Shown here piece by piece: positions 1 through 7,400 of a stretch of DNA of 11,454 nt. Under the pieces are notes generated by a model. That model did no database searches. It was not told the DNA's origin and saw nothing but the letters and a program-made list of their open reading frames with translations. Both the position numbers and the translations under genes were made by a program. This DNA comes from Novosphingobium sp. UBA6722. GTDB taxonomy: Bacteria; Pseudomonadota; Alphaproteobacteria; Sphingomonadales; Sphingomonadaceae. Location: the NCBI GenBank assembly GCA_002454125.1, contig DKII01000073.1:29570-41023 (forward strand), read 5' to 3'. Every line of letters begins with the position of its first letter. Position 1 is the stretch's first letter.

Positions 1-2
1 CG

Positions 3-86
3 AGCCACTGGCTGGCCGGGGTAATGGAACGGAAATTGCCGGGAATGGTGGCGCAGGCCCCCGTCTTCCCGAAGGTCGCGGATTAA
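3..86 (+). CDS. C-terminal end of an unidentified upstream gene (partial)
   Basis: An open frame enters from the left edge and ends at a TAA at 84-86. It encodes 27 residues, starting SHWLAGVMERK and ending VFPKVAD. The frame stays open to the window edge, and its stop lies 28 nt before the hyuA-like start, the short spacing expected of an upstream gene in the same operon. The other two forward frames either stop early or run straight into the next gene, so this is the best candidate. The piece is too short to assign to a family and I do not recognise it. It could also be chance open sequence. Confidence 0.45.
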   Translation, partial: SHWLAGVMERKLPGMVAQAPVFPKVAD

Positions 87-114
87 TCAGGTTTCTTTCG
101 GGGAGTAGGATCGC

Positions 115-2163
115 ATGGGTTATCGCCTGGGTGTGGATGTCGGCGGGACGTTTACCGACCTCCTCTTGTTCAATGTCGATACGGGGGCCTTCTGGCGGCA
201 CAAGACGCCGTCAACCCCGCATGACAGCTCCGAAGGGATCCTGAACGGCGTGACGGCGATCTGCGCCGAGGCCGGGATTTCGGCCGACGCGATCGACTAC
301 TTCCTCCACGGCACCACCGTGGCAACCAACGCCGTGCTGGAAGGCAAGGGCGCGCGGGTCGGCCTCGTCACGACCGAGGGCTATCGCCACATCATGCAGA
401 TCGCGCGCTCCTATGTGCCGGGCGGTCTGGCGGCCTGGATCATCTGGCCCAAGCCCACTCCCCTCGCGCGGCTGGAAGACACGGTCACGATCAAGGGCCG
501 CATTGACGCGGCCGGCAACGAAGTCCGTCCGCTCGACGAGAATGACGTGCGCACCCAGCTTGGCGTGCTGAAGGCCCAAGGGGTCGAGGCGATCACGGTC
601 AGCCTGATCAACGCCTATGTCAGCGGCGCGCACGAAGCCGTGGTCGGCAAGCTGGCGGCAGAGATTCTGCCCGGCGTCCCGGTCTCGCTCAGCCACGAAG
701 TCCTGCCCGAAATGCAGGAATACGAACGCACCCTGACCACCGTTGCCAACGCGGCGGTCCGCCCGGTTGTGGGCAAGTACGTGGCCAACCTGCGCACCCG
801 CCTGGCGGATGCCGGCATGGCCGGCAAGCTCTCGCTGCTGCGCTCCGACGGCGGCTTGATGAGCGCCCAGAAGGCGGAAGAGCACCCGGTCAATATCCTG
901 ATGTCCGGCCCGGCCGGCGGGGTTACCGGAGCGCTGTGGGTCGGCAAGAATGCCGGGATCCGCAATATCCTGACGCTCGACGTCGGCGGCACCAGCACCG
1001 ACGTCGCGCTGATCGAGAACCTTGAACCGCGCCGCCAGCGCACCACCGAAGTCGGCCACCTGTCGGTCCGTGCCTCGGCGCTGGACGTGAAGACGGTTGG
1101 CGCGGGCGGCGGCTCGATCGCCTATGTGCCCGACCTGACCAAGGCGCTGCGCGTCGGCCCGCAATCGGCCGGCGCAGTTCCTGGCCCGGTGGCCTACGGC
1201 AAGGGCGGCGAACTGCCGACCGTGACCGACGCCAACGTGGTCCTGGGCTACCTCCCCGAAAACCTCCTGGGCGGTGCGTTCAAGCTTGACCGCGAAGGCG
1301 CCAAGAAGGCCGTCCAGACCATCGCCGATGCGCTGGGGATCGATCTGATGGCCGCCGCGCGCGGGATCATCGACATCGTCAACGAGAACATGTTCGGCGC
1401 GCTCCGTATGATCTCGGTCCAGCAGGGTTATGACCCGCGCCACTTCGCGCTGATGGGCTTTGGCGGGGCAGGCCCGCTCCACGTCAATGCCGTCGCGCGA
1501 CTGATGGGCTCCTGGCCCGCCGTCTCGCCGGTCTCGCCGGGCGTGCTCTGCGCGCTGGGCGATGCGACGACGCGGATGCGCACCGAAACCGCGCGTTCGT
1601 TCTCGCGCCTCGCCACCACCACCCAGGCTGATGAGCTGATCGCGATCCTTGAGGAAATGGCCGCGCAGACCCGCGCCGTGCTGCTCTCCGATGGGGTGCC
1701 CGAAGTCGACATCACCAGCGAGTTCGAGGTCGACGTGCGCTATGCCGGCCAGGCCTTCGAAGTGCCGCTGACGATCACCCCCGATGTGCTGCGCGCCGAT
1801 GGCGTCGCCGGGATCCTCAAACGCTTCGATGAAGAGCACCACCGGCTATTCACCTTCAACATGGATACCCCGCACGAGATCGTGAACCTGCGCGCCGTGG
1901 CGCTGGGCAAGGCGCTGGACCTGCCGGCGGCCGAACTGCCCAAGGGCGATGGCAACCCGATTGCCGCCAAGATGCGCGACCACACGCTGTGGATGGACGG
2001 CCGCGAACAGGCCGCCGTGATCTATGACCGGTCAAAACTGCGGCAGGGGGATGTGATCCCCGGCCCGGCGATCGTGGTGGAAATGGATTCCACCACGCTG
2101 ATCGAAAGCGGCTGCATCGCCAAGGTCGACGCTGTCGGCAACATCCTGATCAACCTGGCCTGA
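115..2163 (+). CDS. hyuA: Hydantoinase/oxoprolinase family protein, HyuA-type subunit
   Basis: This is a 682-residue ATP-dependent subunit of the HyuA/acetone carboxylase/5-oxoprolinase superfamily, cytoplasmic and expected to pair with the HyuB-type product downstream. The N-terminal domain (about 3-190) opens with the actin-like phosphate-binding motif DVGGTFTD at 8-15 and carries HGTTVATNAVLE at 65-76. The central hydantoinase A domain (about 200-500) has MSGPAGG near 263, the second phosphate motif LDVGGTSTD near 287-295, a GAGGGS loop near 329, and GFGGAGPLH near 448. The C-terminal part (about 515-680) is the usual beta-rich domain. Length and motif order are normal for the family. The ATG is preceded by GGGAG (101-105) and AGGA (107-110). 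Family members act on hydantoins, 5-oxoproline, acetone or acetophenone, so the substrate is open; no carboxylase-type small third subunit is visible nearby. Confidence 0.92.
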   Translation: MGYRLGVDVGGTFTDLLLFNVDTGAFWRHKTPSTPHDSSEGILNGVTAICAEAGISADAIDYFLHGTTVATNAVLEGKGARVGLVTTEGYRHIMQIARSYVPGGLAAWIIWPKPTPLARLEDTVTIKGRIDAAGNEVRPLDENDVRTQLGVLKAQGVEAITVSLINAYVSGAHEAVVGKLAAEILPGVPVSLSHEVLPEMQEYERTLTTVANAAVRPVVGKYVANLRTRLADAGMAGKLSLLRSDGGLMSAQKAEEHPVNILMSGPAGGVTGALWVGKNAGIRNILTLDVGGTSTDVALIENLEPRRQRTTEVGHLSVRASALDVKTVGAGGGSIAYVPDLTKALRVGPQSAGAVPGPVAYGKGGELPTVTDANVVLGYLPENLLGGAFKLDREGAKKAVQTIADALGIDLMAAARGIIDIVNENMFGALRMISVQQGYDPRHFALMGFGGAGPLHVNAVARLMGSWPAVSPVSPGVLCALGDATTRMRTETARSFSRLATTTQADELIAILEEMAAQTRAVLLSDGVPEVDITSEFEVDVRYAGQAFEVPLTITPDVLRADGVAGILKRFDEEHHRLFTFNMDTPHEIVNLRAVALGKALDLPAAELPKGDGNPIAAKMRDHTLWMDGREQAAVIYDRSKLRQGDVIPGPAIVVEMDSTTLIESGCIAKVDAVGNILINLA

Positions 2164-2176
2164 GGGGAGACGAGCC

Positions 2177-4063
2177 ATGCCCGCAACCATCGTCGAAACC
2201 AACCCGACCCCCTTCAAGTCGATCCCGATCGATCCGGTCACGCTCGACATCATCGAGAACGCGCTGCGTAACGCCCGGATCGAAATGGACGCCACCCTGG
2301 TGCGCACCGCCATGTCGCCCGGCATCCGCGAACAGGGTGACGCCTTCCCGCTGATCGCCGACCACACCGGCAAGATGATCGTCGGCCAGTTCGGCAGCTT
2401 CATCGGCGGCTTCCTCAAGAGCTATGAGGGCACGCTGGAAGACGGCGACATGATCTTCCTGTCCGATCCCTATTCCTGCGGCGGGGCGATCAGCCACTCG
2501 AACGACTGGCTGGTGCTGCTGCCGGTGTTCAAGGACGGGCGCCTGTTGGCCTATACCGCGATGTTCGGTCACCAGAGCGACATCGGCGGCAAAGTCGTCG
2601 GCTCGATGCCGATCAACGCGCGCTCGATCTTCGAGGAAGGCGTGCGCATCCCGCCTGTGAAGATCTGGAAGAAGGGCGAATACAACGACGACCTGATGAA
2701 GCTCGTCATGCACCAGACCCGGAAACCCGACTGGTGCCAGGCGGACCTCAACGCCCTGATCGCCTCGTGCCGCGTCGCCTCGCGCCGCGTGATCGAAATG
2801 GCCGAGCGGTTTGGCGATGACGTCTATGTCTCGGCCACGCAGGAGCTCCTGGCGCGCAACCACCGCGCGATGCAGGCGCTGATCGGCATGGCGATCGCCG
2901 AGGAGCCGGTTAGCTTCGAGGACTACATCTGCGACGATGGCGTGGGCTATGGCCCCTACAAGATTCGCTGCACCATGTGGCGCGAGGACGGCAAGGTCGT
3001 GCTCGATTTCGCGGGGACCGACCCGCAATCCGCCGCCTCGATCAATTTCTTCCTCAACGAGAACATGTTCAAGATGTTCTTCGGCATCTACATGATCATG
3101 GTCTTCGACCCGCAGATCCTGTTCAACGACGGGTTCTATGACCTGATTGATGTGCGGATCCCCGAAGGCAGCCTGCTCAAGCCGAAGTTCCCCGCCGCGC
3201 TTTCGGGCCGCACCCACGCGCTGGGCCGGATCTTCGATATCCTGGGCGGCCTCTTGGGCCAGAAGACCCCGGAATTCCTCAACGCGGCCGGCTTCAGCTC
3301 CAGCCCCCACCTGTTCTATTCGGGCAACGATACGCGGCCCGGCAAGGGCGGCGAATGGTTCCAGCTGTTCCAGATCGGCTTCGGCGGCATTCCCGGCCGG
3401 CCGCTGGGCGACGGGCCGGATGGCCACTCGCTGTGGCCGGGCTTCACCAATGTGCCCAACGAGTTCCTGGAACGCTACTTCCCGATGCTGATCGAACGCT
3501 ACGAGACCGAGCCGGACTCGGGCGGCGCGGGCCTGCACCGCGGCGGCAACGGCATCCACATGACCTACCGCTTCCTCAGCCCCGGCACGATCTCGATCCA
3601 TGACGACCGCTGGTTCGTACCGCCCTGGGGCGTCAATGGCGGCGAACCGGGCAAGCGCGCGCGCAAGATCCTGGAGAAAGCGGACGGCACCAGCGTGATC
3701 GTCGGCAACAAGGTCGAGGACGTCGAGGTCGAGGTGGGCGATCAGCTGCACTTCATCACCTGGGGCGGCGGCGGCTGGGGTGACCCGCTGGAGCGTGATC
3801 CGGCCCTCGTCGGGCTGGAGATCGTCCAAGGCCTGGTCACGCCGGAAGGCGCCAAGGCCTATGGCGTGGTCGCTGATGCCAAGGGTGTGGTCGATGCCGC
3901 CGCAACCGAAGCGCTGCGCGCCGAAATGCGGGCCAAGCGCAGCGATCTGCCGCTGTTCGACTATGGCCCGGGGATCGAAGAACTGCGCGCCAATTGCCAA
4001 GCGGAAACGGGGCTTCCGGCGCCGATCCAGCCAGTCTGGCCGCACCTCGAAGCTGCCGAGTAA
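2177..4063 (+). CDS. hyuB: Hydantoinase B/oxoprolinase family protein, HyuB-type subunit
   Basis: This 628-residue partner of the HyuA-like protein belongs to the HyuB/acetone carboxylase alpha-type family, thought to carry the metal-dependent part of the reaction. The family opening PVTLDIIENALRNARIEMD lies near residue 20. The likely metal-binding region reads DPYSCGGAISHSND (97-110) followed by GHQSDIGG (131-138). Further along are PEGSLLKPKFPAALSGR, the family's usual P-E-G-S...P segment, and near the C-terminus the glycine-rich WGGGGWGDP (about 530-540). Compared with the more familiar DPYxGGTHxxD pattern, the loop holding His and Asp is about three residues longer, which marks a divergent subfamily. 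Start: GGGGAG at 2164-2169 lies 7 nt before the ATG, and the gap from hyuA is 13 nt. The pair probably forms a heteromeric ATP-using enzyme; its substrate is unknown. Confidence 0.93.
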   Translation: MPATIVETNPTPFKSIPIDPVTLDIIENALRNARIEMDATLVRTAMSPGIREQGDAFPLIADHTGKMIVGQFGSFIGGFLKSYEGTLEDGDMIFLSDPYSCGGAISHSNDWLVLLPVFKDGRLLAYTAMFGHQSDIGGKVVGSMPINARSIFEEGVRIPPVKIWKKGEYNDDLMKLVMHQTRKPDWCQADLNALIASCRVASRRVIEMAERFGDDVYVSATQELLARNHRAMQALIGMAIAEEPVSFEDYICDDGVGYGPYKIRCTMWREDGKVVLDFAGTDPQSAASINFFLNENMFKMFFGIYMIMVFDPQILFNDGFYDLIDVRIPEGSLLKPKFPAALSGRTHALGRIFDILGGLLGQKTPEFLNAAGFSSSPHLFYSGNDTRPGKGGEWFQLFQIGFGGIPGRPLGDGPDGHSLWPGFTNVPNEFLERYFPMLIERYETEPDSGGAGLHRGGNGIHMTYRFLSPGTISIHDDRWFVPPWGVNGGEPGKRARKILEKADGTSVIVGNKVEDVEVEVGDQLHFITWGGGGWGDPLERDPALVGLEIVQGLVTPEGAKAYGVVADAKGVVDAAATEALRAEMRAKRSDLPLFDYGPGIEELRANCQAETGLPAPIQPVWPHLEAAE

Positions 4064-4066
4064 GCC

Positions 4067-5260
4067 ATGGCCGAGAATACTGGTGCATTGAAGGGATTGC
4101 GCGTCGTCGAGTTGGGCCAGCTGCTGGCTGGTCCGTTCTGCGGGCAATTGCTGGGCGACATGGGCGCCGACGTGATCAAGGTCGAACCGCCGGGTGCGGG
4201 CGATCCGTTCCGCGTCTGGGGCATGGGCGACGAGAAGGTTGTCTGGGAGGTACTGGCTCGCAACAAGCAGTCGGTCTCCTGCAACCTGCGCGTGCCCGAG
4301 GGCCAGGCGCTGGTCCGCAAGCTGATCGCCACGGCCGACGTGCTGGTGGAGAACTTCAAGCCCGGCACACTCGAAAAGTGGGGCCTGGGGCCGGAAGTGC
4401 TCCATGCCGAGAACCCCGGCCTGATCATCGCGCGGATGTCGGGCTATGGCCAGTACGGCCCCTATTCCGATCGCGCCGGCTTCGGCGGGATCGGTGAGGC
4501 GATGGGCGGCTGGCGCTATATCGTTGGCGATCCGGACCGGCCGCCGGCCCGCATGGGCGTCTCGATCGGCGATACGCTTTGCGCCACCTACGGCGCGATG
4601 GGCGTGCTGGCGGCGCTGCACCACCGCGAGAAGACCGGCCAGGGCCAGGTGGTCGACACCGCGCTCTACGAAGCCGTGCTGCAGGTGATGGAAGGGCTGG
4701 TGCCGGAATACGTCCACAACGGCTTCATCCGCGAACGGTCGGGCTCGATCCTGCCGGGGATCGCGCCGTCAAACGTCTACCAGTGCAGCGACGGCGTTTA
4801 CATGATCGGCGCGAACAACGACCAGATCTTCAAGCGGCTGGCCAAGGCAATGGGCCGCCCCGAGCTGGGTGACGATCCGCGCTATTCCACGCACATTGCG
4901 CGCGGTGAGCGGCAGACCGAGCTCGATGACCTGATCAACGCCTGGACCCGGACGCTGACGATCGACGAGGTCGACGCGCTGATGATCGAGCATTCGATCC
5001 CCGCCGGCCGGGTCTATCGCGCGCCCGACATGCTGGTCGATCCGCACTTCCAGGCCCGCGAGGCGATCATCGAAGTCGAGACCGAACGCTTCGGCCCGCT
5101 CAAGATGCAGAACGCCTTTCCCAAGCTCTCCGTCACGCCCAGCGGGGTGCGGCGGCCGGCCCCGTCGCAGGTTGGCCAGCACAATGCCGAGATCTATGGC
5201 GGCGTGTTGGGCCTGAGCGCCGCTGAACTGGACGGGCTGAAGGCGGCGGGGGTGATCTGA
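4067..5260 (+). CDS. CaiB/BaiF (family III) CoA-transferase
   Basis: This 397-residue protein is a family III CoA-transferase, which moves CoA between an acyl-CoA and a free carboxylate in the cytoplasm. The N-terminus holds the hallmark GLRVVELGQLLAGPFCGQLL followed by GADVIKVEPP. VENFKPGTLEKWGLG and LIIARMSGYGQYGPYSDR are also typical. The presumed catalytic aspartate is D169 in MGVSIGDT, the position used by formyl-CoA transferase, where the Asp forms the acyl-enzyme intermediate. Length is normal for the family. It starts 3 nt after the hyuB stop with only a weak GAG ahead of the ATG, which suggests translational coupling. In this operon it could activate a carboxylic acid made by the HyuA/HyuB pair or by the aldehyde dehydrogenase; that is inference. 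Specificity (carnitine, oxalate, bile acid, succinyl-type donors) cannot be told from sequence. Confidence 0.95.
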   Translation: MAENTGALKGLRVVELGQLLAGPFCGQLLGDMGADVIKVEPPGAGDPFRVWGMGDEKVVWEVLARNKQSVSCNLRVPEGQALVRKLIATADVLVENFKPGTLEKWGLGPEVLHAENPGLIIARMSGYGQYGPYSDRAGFGGIGEAMGGWRYIVGDPDRPPARMGVSIGDTLCATYGAMGVLAALHHREKTGQGQVVDTALYEAVLQVMEGLVPEYVHNGFIRERSGSILPGIAPSNVYQCSDGVYMIGANNDQIFKRLAKAMGRPELGDDPRYSTHIARGERQTELDDLINAWTRTLTIDEVDALMIEHSIPAGRVYRAPDMLVDPHFQAREAIIEVETERFGPLKMQNAFPKLSVTPSGVRRPAPSQVGQHNAEIYGGVLGLSAAELDGLKAAGVI

Positions 5261-5892
5261 TGGCCAAGGACGAAGGCGACCTCGGAGAGAACTACAAGGG
5301 CGCCTTCGATGGCCATCTGCCGTTCGGCAGGAAGCCGGCGCTGCTGATCGTCGATTTCGTTGTCGCCTACCTCGATCCGGCCTCACCGCTCTATGCCGGG
5401 GTTGAGGATGCGCTGGCGAGCAACGAACGCCTGCTCGCGGCGGCGCGCAAGGCCGGGATCCCGGTGCTGTTCACCAATGTCGAGTATTCGCCCGGCGGGG
5501 CCGATGGCGGGGTGTTCTACCGCAAGGTTCCCGCGCTCAAGTTGTTCGAGCGCGGATCGCCCATGGGCGCCTTTCCGGAGAGCCTTCAGCCGCAGGACGG
5601 CGAGCTGGTGATCACCAAGCAATACGCCTCGTCGTTCTTCGGCACGACGCTGGCCGCGACGCTGACCGCCATGGGCGTTGATACCCTGCTGATTACCGGC
5701 CTTTCCACCTCCGGCTGCGTCCGCGCGACAGCGCTCGATGCCTGCCAGCACGGCTTCCTGCCCTTTGTGGTGCGCGAGGCCTGCGGCGACCGCCATCCCG
5801 GCCCGCACGAGGCCAACTTGTTCGACCTGCAAGCAAAGTACGCAGAAGTCATTTCCGAAACTGAGGCGATCGCGCATATCAGCGCACTATGA
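5260..5892 (+). CDS. Isochorismatase-family amidohydrolase (maleamate/N-carbamoylsarcosine amidase-like)
   Basis: This 210-residue cysteine hydrolase has the isochorismatase fold. The expected triad is visible: D32 in LLIVDFVVAY, K120 in VITKQYASSFF and C153 in LSTSGCVRATALDA, with the cis-peptide-type STSGC loop. From memory, the opening NYKGAF...FGRKPALLIVDF, the central TKQYAS-FF-T segment and the ending GDRHPGPHEANLFDLQAKY closely follow maleamate amidohydrolase NicF (nicotinate breakdown) and N-carbamoylsarcosine amidase, rather than true isochorismatases. I therefore expect hydrolysis of a primary amide or carbamoyl group, releasing ammonia. The ATG overlaps the CoA-transferase stop by one base (TGATG), and the gene's own stop overlaps the next start (ATGA), so it is translationally coupled on both sides. 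The natural substrate is not determined. Confidence 0.93.
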   Translation: MAKDEGDLGENYKGAFDGHLPFGRKPALLIVDFVVAYLDPASPLYAGVEDALASNERLLAAARKAGIPVLFTNVEYSPGGADGGVFYRKVPALKLFERGSPMGAFPESLQPQDGELVITKQYASSFFGTTLAATLTAMGVDTLLITGLSTSGCVRATALDACQHGFLPFVVREACGDRHPGPHEANLFDLQAKYAEVISETEAIAHISAL

Positions 5893-7400
5893 CCGATCTG
5901 TCTGCGCTGACCGCCCCCGCCCCCTCTGCCGCCGCTGCGGCATTCCTCTCCCGCGCCCCGCATGGCCACCTGATCGGTGGCAGCTGGCAGGCTGCGGGCG
6001 AGACGTTCGATACGCTTGATCCGGCGACCGGCAAGGTTCTTGCCGCAGTCGCCCGCGGGGACGCCGCCACGGTTGACCGCGCCGTTAAAGCAGCCCGGAC
6101 CGCGCTGGAGACCGGTGCCTGGCCCGCCATGACGCCTATGGACCGCGCCAAGCTGCTCTGGGCCATCGCCGACAAGCTCGAAGCCCATATCGACGAGCTG
6201 GCCGAACTGGAAACGCTCGACCAGGGCAAGCCGCTCTATGTCGGGCGCTGGGCCGAGATTCCTGGGGCGATCAACCAGTTCCGCTTCTTTGGCGGCCTCG
6301 CCAACCAGATCGAGGGCAAGTCGATCCCGATCTCGGTCAATTACCAGCCGCCGGGCAAGGAAGTCTTTGCCTATACGGTGAAGGAGCCGGTTGGCGTGGT
6401 CGCGGCGATCGTACCGTGGAACTCGCCGCTGGTGCTGACCGCGATGAAGCTGGCCCCGGCGCTGGCCGCCGGTTGCACCGTGGTGCTCAAGCCCGCCGAA
6501 GACACCAGCCTGACCGCGATCCGCATGCTCGAACTGATGATCGAGGCCGGCCTCCCCGCCGGGGTAGTCAATCTGGTCACCGGCTTCGGACGCGATTGCG
6601 GTGCGGCGCTGGCAGCCCATCCGGGCGTCGACAAGATCGCCTTCACTGGCTCCACCGCCACTGGCCGTGCGATCATCGATGCCGCCAAGGGCAACTTCAA
6701 GCGGCTGACGCTGGAACTGGGCGGCAAGTCACCCGTGGTGATCCTGCCCGATGCCGATCTGTCCATGGCGATCCCAGGCGCGGCCAATGCGATCTATTTC
6801 AACGGCGGCCAGGTTTGCGTCGCTGGCTCGCGGCTCTATGTCCATGACTCGGTGTTCGACCAGGTCGTCGAAGGCATCGCCGGTGCCGCGCGGGGGATGG
6901 TGCTCGGCCACGGGCTCGATCAGGCGACCCAGATGGGCCCACTGGTCAGCCAGCACCACGCCGCCAAGGTTGCCCAATACATCGCTGATGGCCGCAAAGC
7001 CGGGGCCAGCGTGATTGCCGGGGGCGAAACCGCTGGACCGAACGCCAGCTTCATCACCCCGACCGTGCTGACCGACGTGACGCCCGACATGGCCGTAGTG
7101 CGCGAAGAAATCTTCGGCCCGGTCGTGGTCGCTCAGTGCTACGGCGATCTGGATGAAGTGGTCCGCGCCGGGAACGACAGTGAATATGGTCTCGCCGCCT
7201 CGATCTGGACCGAGAGCCTCTCTTCCGCTCATCGCCTCGCCAAGCGGCTGCGCGCCGGGACGGTCTGGATCAACACCCATTCGATGTACGATGCTTCGCT
7301 CCCCATCGGCGGCATGAAGCAATCGGGCTGGGGCCGGGATTCGGGCGTCGGCGCGCTCGACAACTATCTTGAGACCAAGACGGTCTGCGCCGTGGTCTAG
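5889..7400 (+). CDS. NAD(P)-dependent aldehyde dehydrogenase
   Basis: This 503-residue member of the aldehyde dehydrogenase superfamily oxidises an aldehyde to its carboxylate with NAD(P)+. Visible landmarks in order are the cofactor-site PWNSP with N178, the LKPAEDTSL segment, FTGSTATGR, the general-base motif LELGGKSP with E276, and the catalytic cysteine C310 in GGQVCVAGSR. EEIFGPVV and the C-terminal GGMKQSGWGRDSG are also present. The 40-residue N-terminal stretch before HLIGGSW is alanine- and proline-rich and slightly longer than usual. The ATG overlaps the amidase stop by 4 nt (ATGA). It is the last gene of the plus-strand operon, and its TAG lies in a CTAG shared with the converging porin. 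Sequence resembles broad betaine/phenylacetaldehyde-type enzymes; substrate unknown. It probably oxidises an aldehyde produced earlier in the same pathway. Confidence 0.96.
   Translation: MTDLSALTAPAPSAAAAAFLSRAPHGHLIGGSWQAAGETFDTLDPATGKVLAAVARGDAATVDRAVKAARTALETGAWPAMTPMDRAKLLWAIADKLEAHIDELAELETLDQGKPLYVGRWAEIPGAINQFRFFGGLANQIEGKSIPISVNYQPPGKEVFAYTVKEPVGVVAAIVPWNSPLVLTAMKLAPALAAGCTVVLKPAEDTSLTAIRMLELMIEAGLPAGVVNLVTGFGRDCGAALAAHPGVDKIAFTGSTATGRAIIDAAKGNFKRLTLELGGKSPVVILPDADLSMAIPGAANAIYFNGGQVCVAGSRLYVHDSVFDQVVEGIAGAARGMVLGHGLDQATQMGPLVSQHHAAKVAQYIADGRKAGASVIAGGETAGPNASFITPTVLTDVTPDMAVVREEIFGPVVVAQCYGDLDEVVRAGNDSEYGLAASIWTESLSSAHRLAKRLRAGTVWINTHSMYDASLPIGGMKQSGWGRDSGVGALDNYLETKTVCAVV

Noticed and set aside
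2150..4717. An 855-codon open frame antisense to hyuB and the CoA-transferase gene (and a 543-codon one antisense to hyuA at 211-1842)
   Set aside because: Composition is rich in Arg, His, Asp and Gln without recognisable motifs, as expected for the mirror frame of GC-rich genes. The plus-strand proteins are clearly real.
115..5892. Assigning the operon to creatinine/N-methylhydantoin degradation
   Set aside because: HyuA/HyuB and the amidase would fit, but the CoA-transferase and aldehyde dehydrogenase do not, and no creatininase, cytosine/creatinine deaminase or sarcosine oxidase gene is present.
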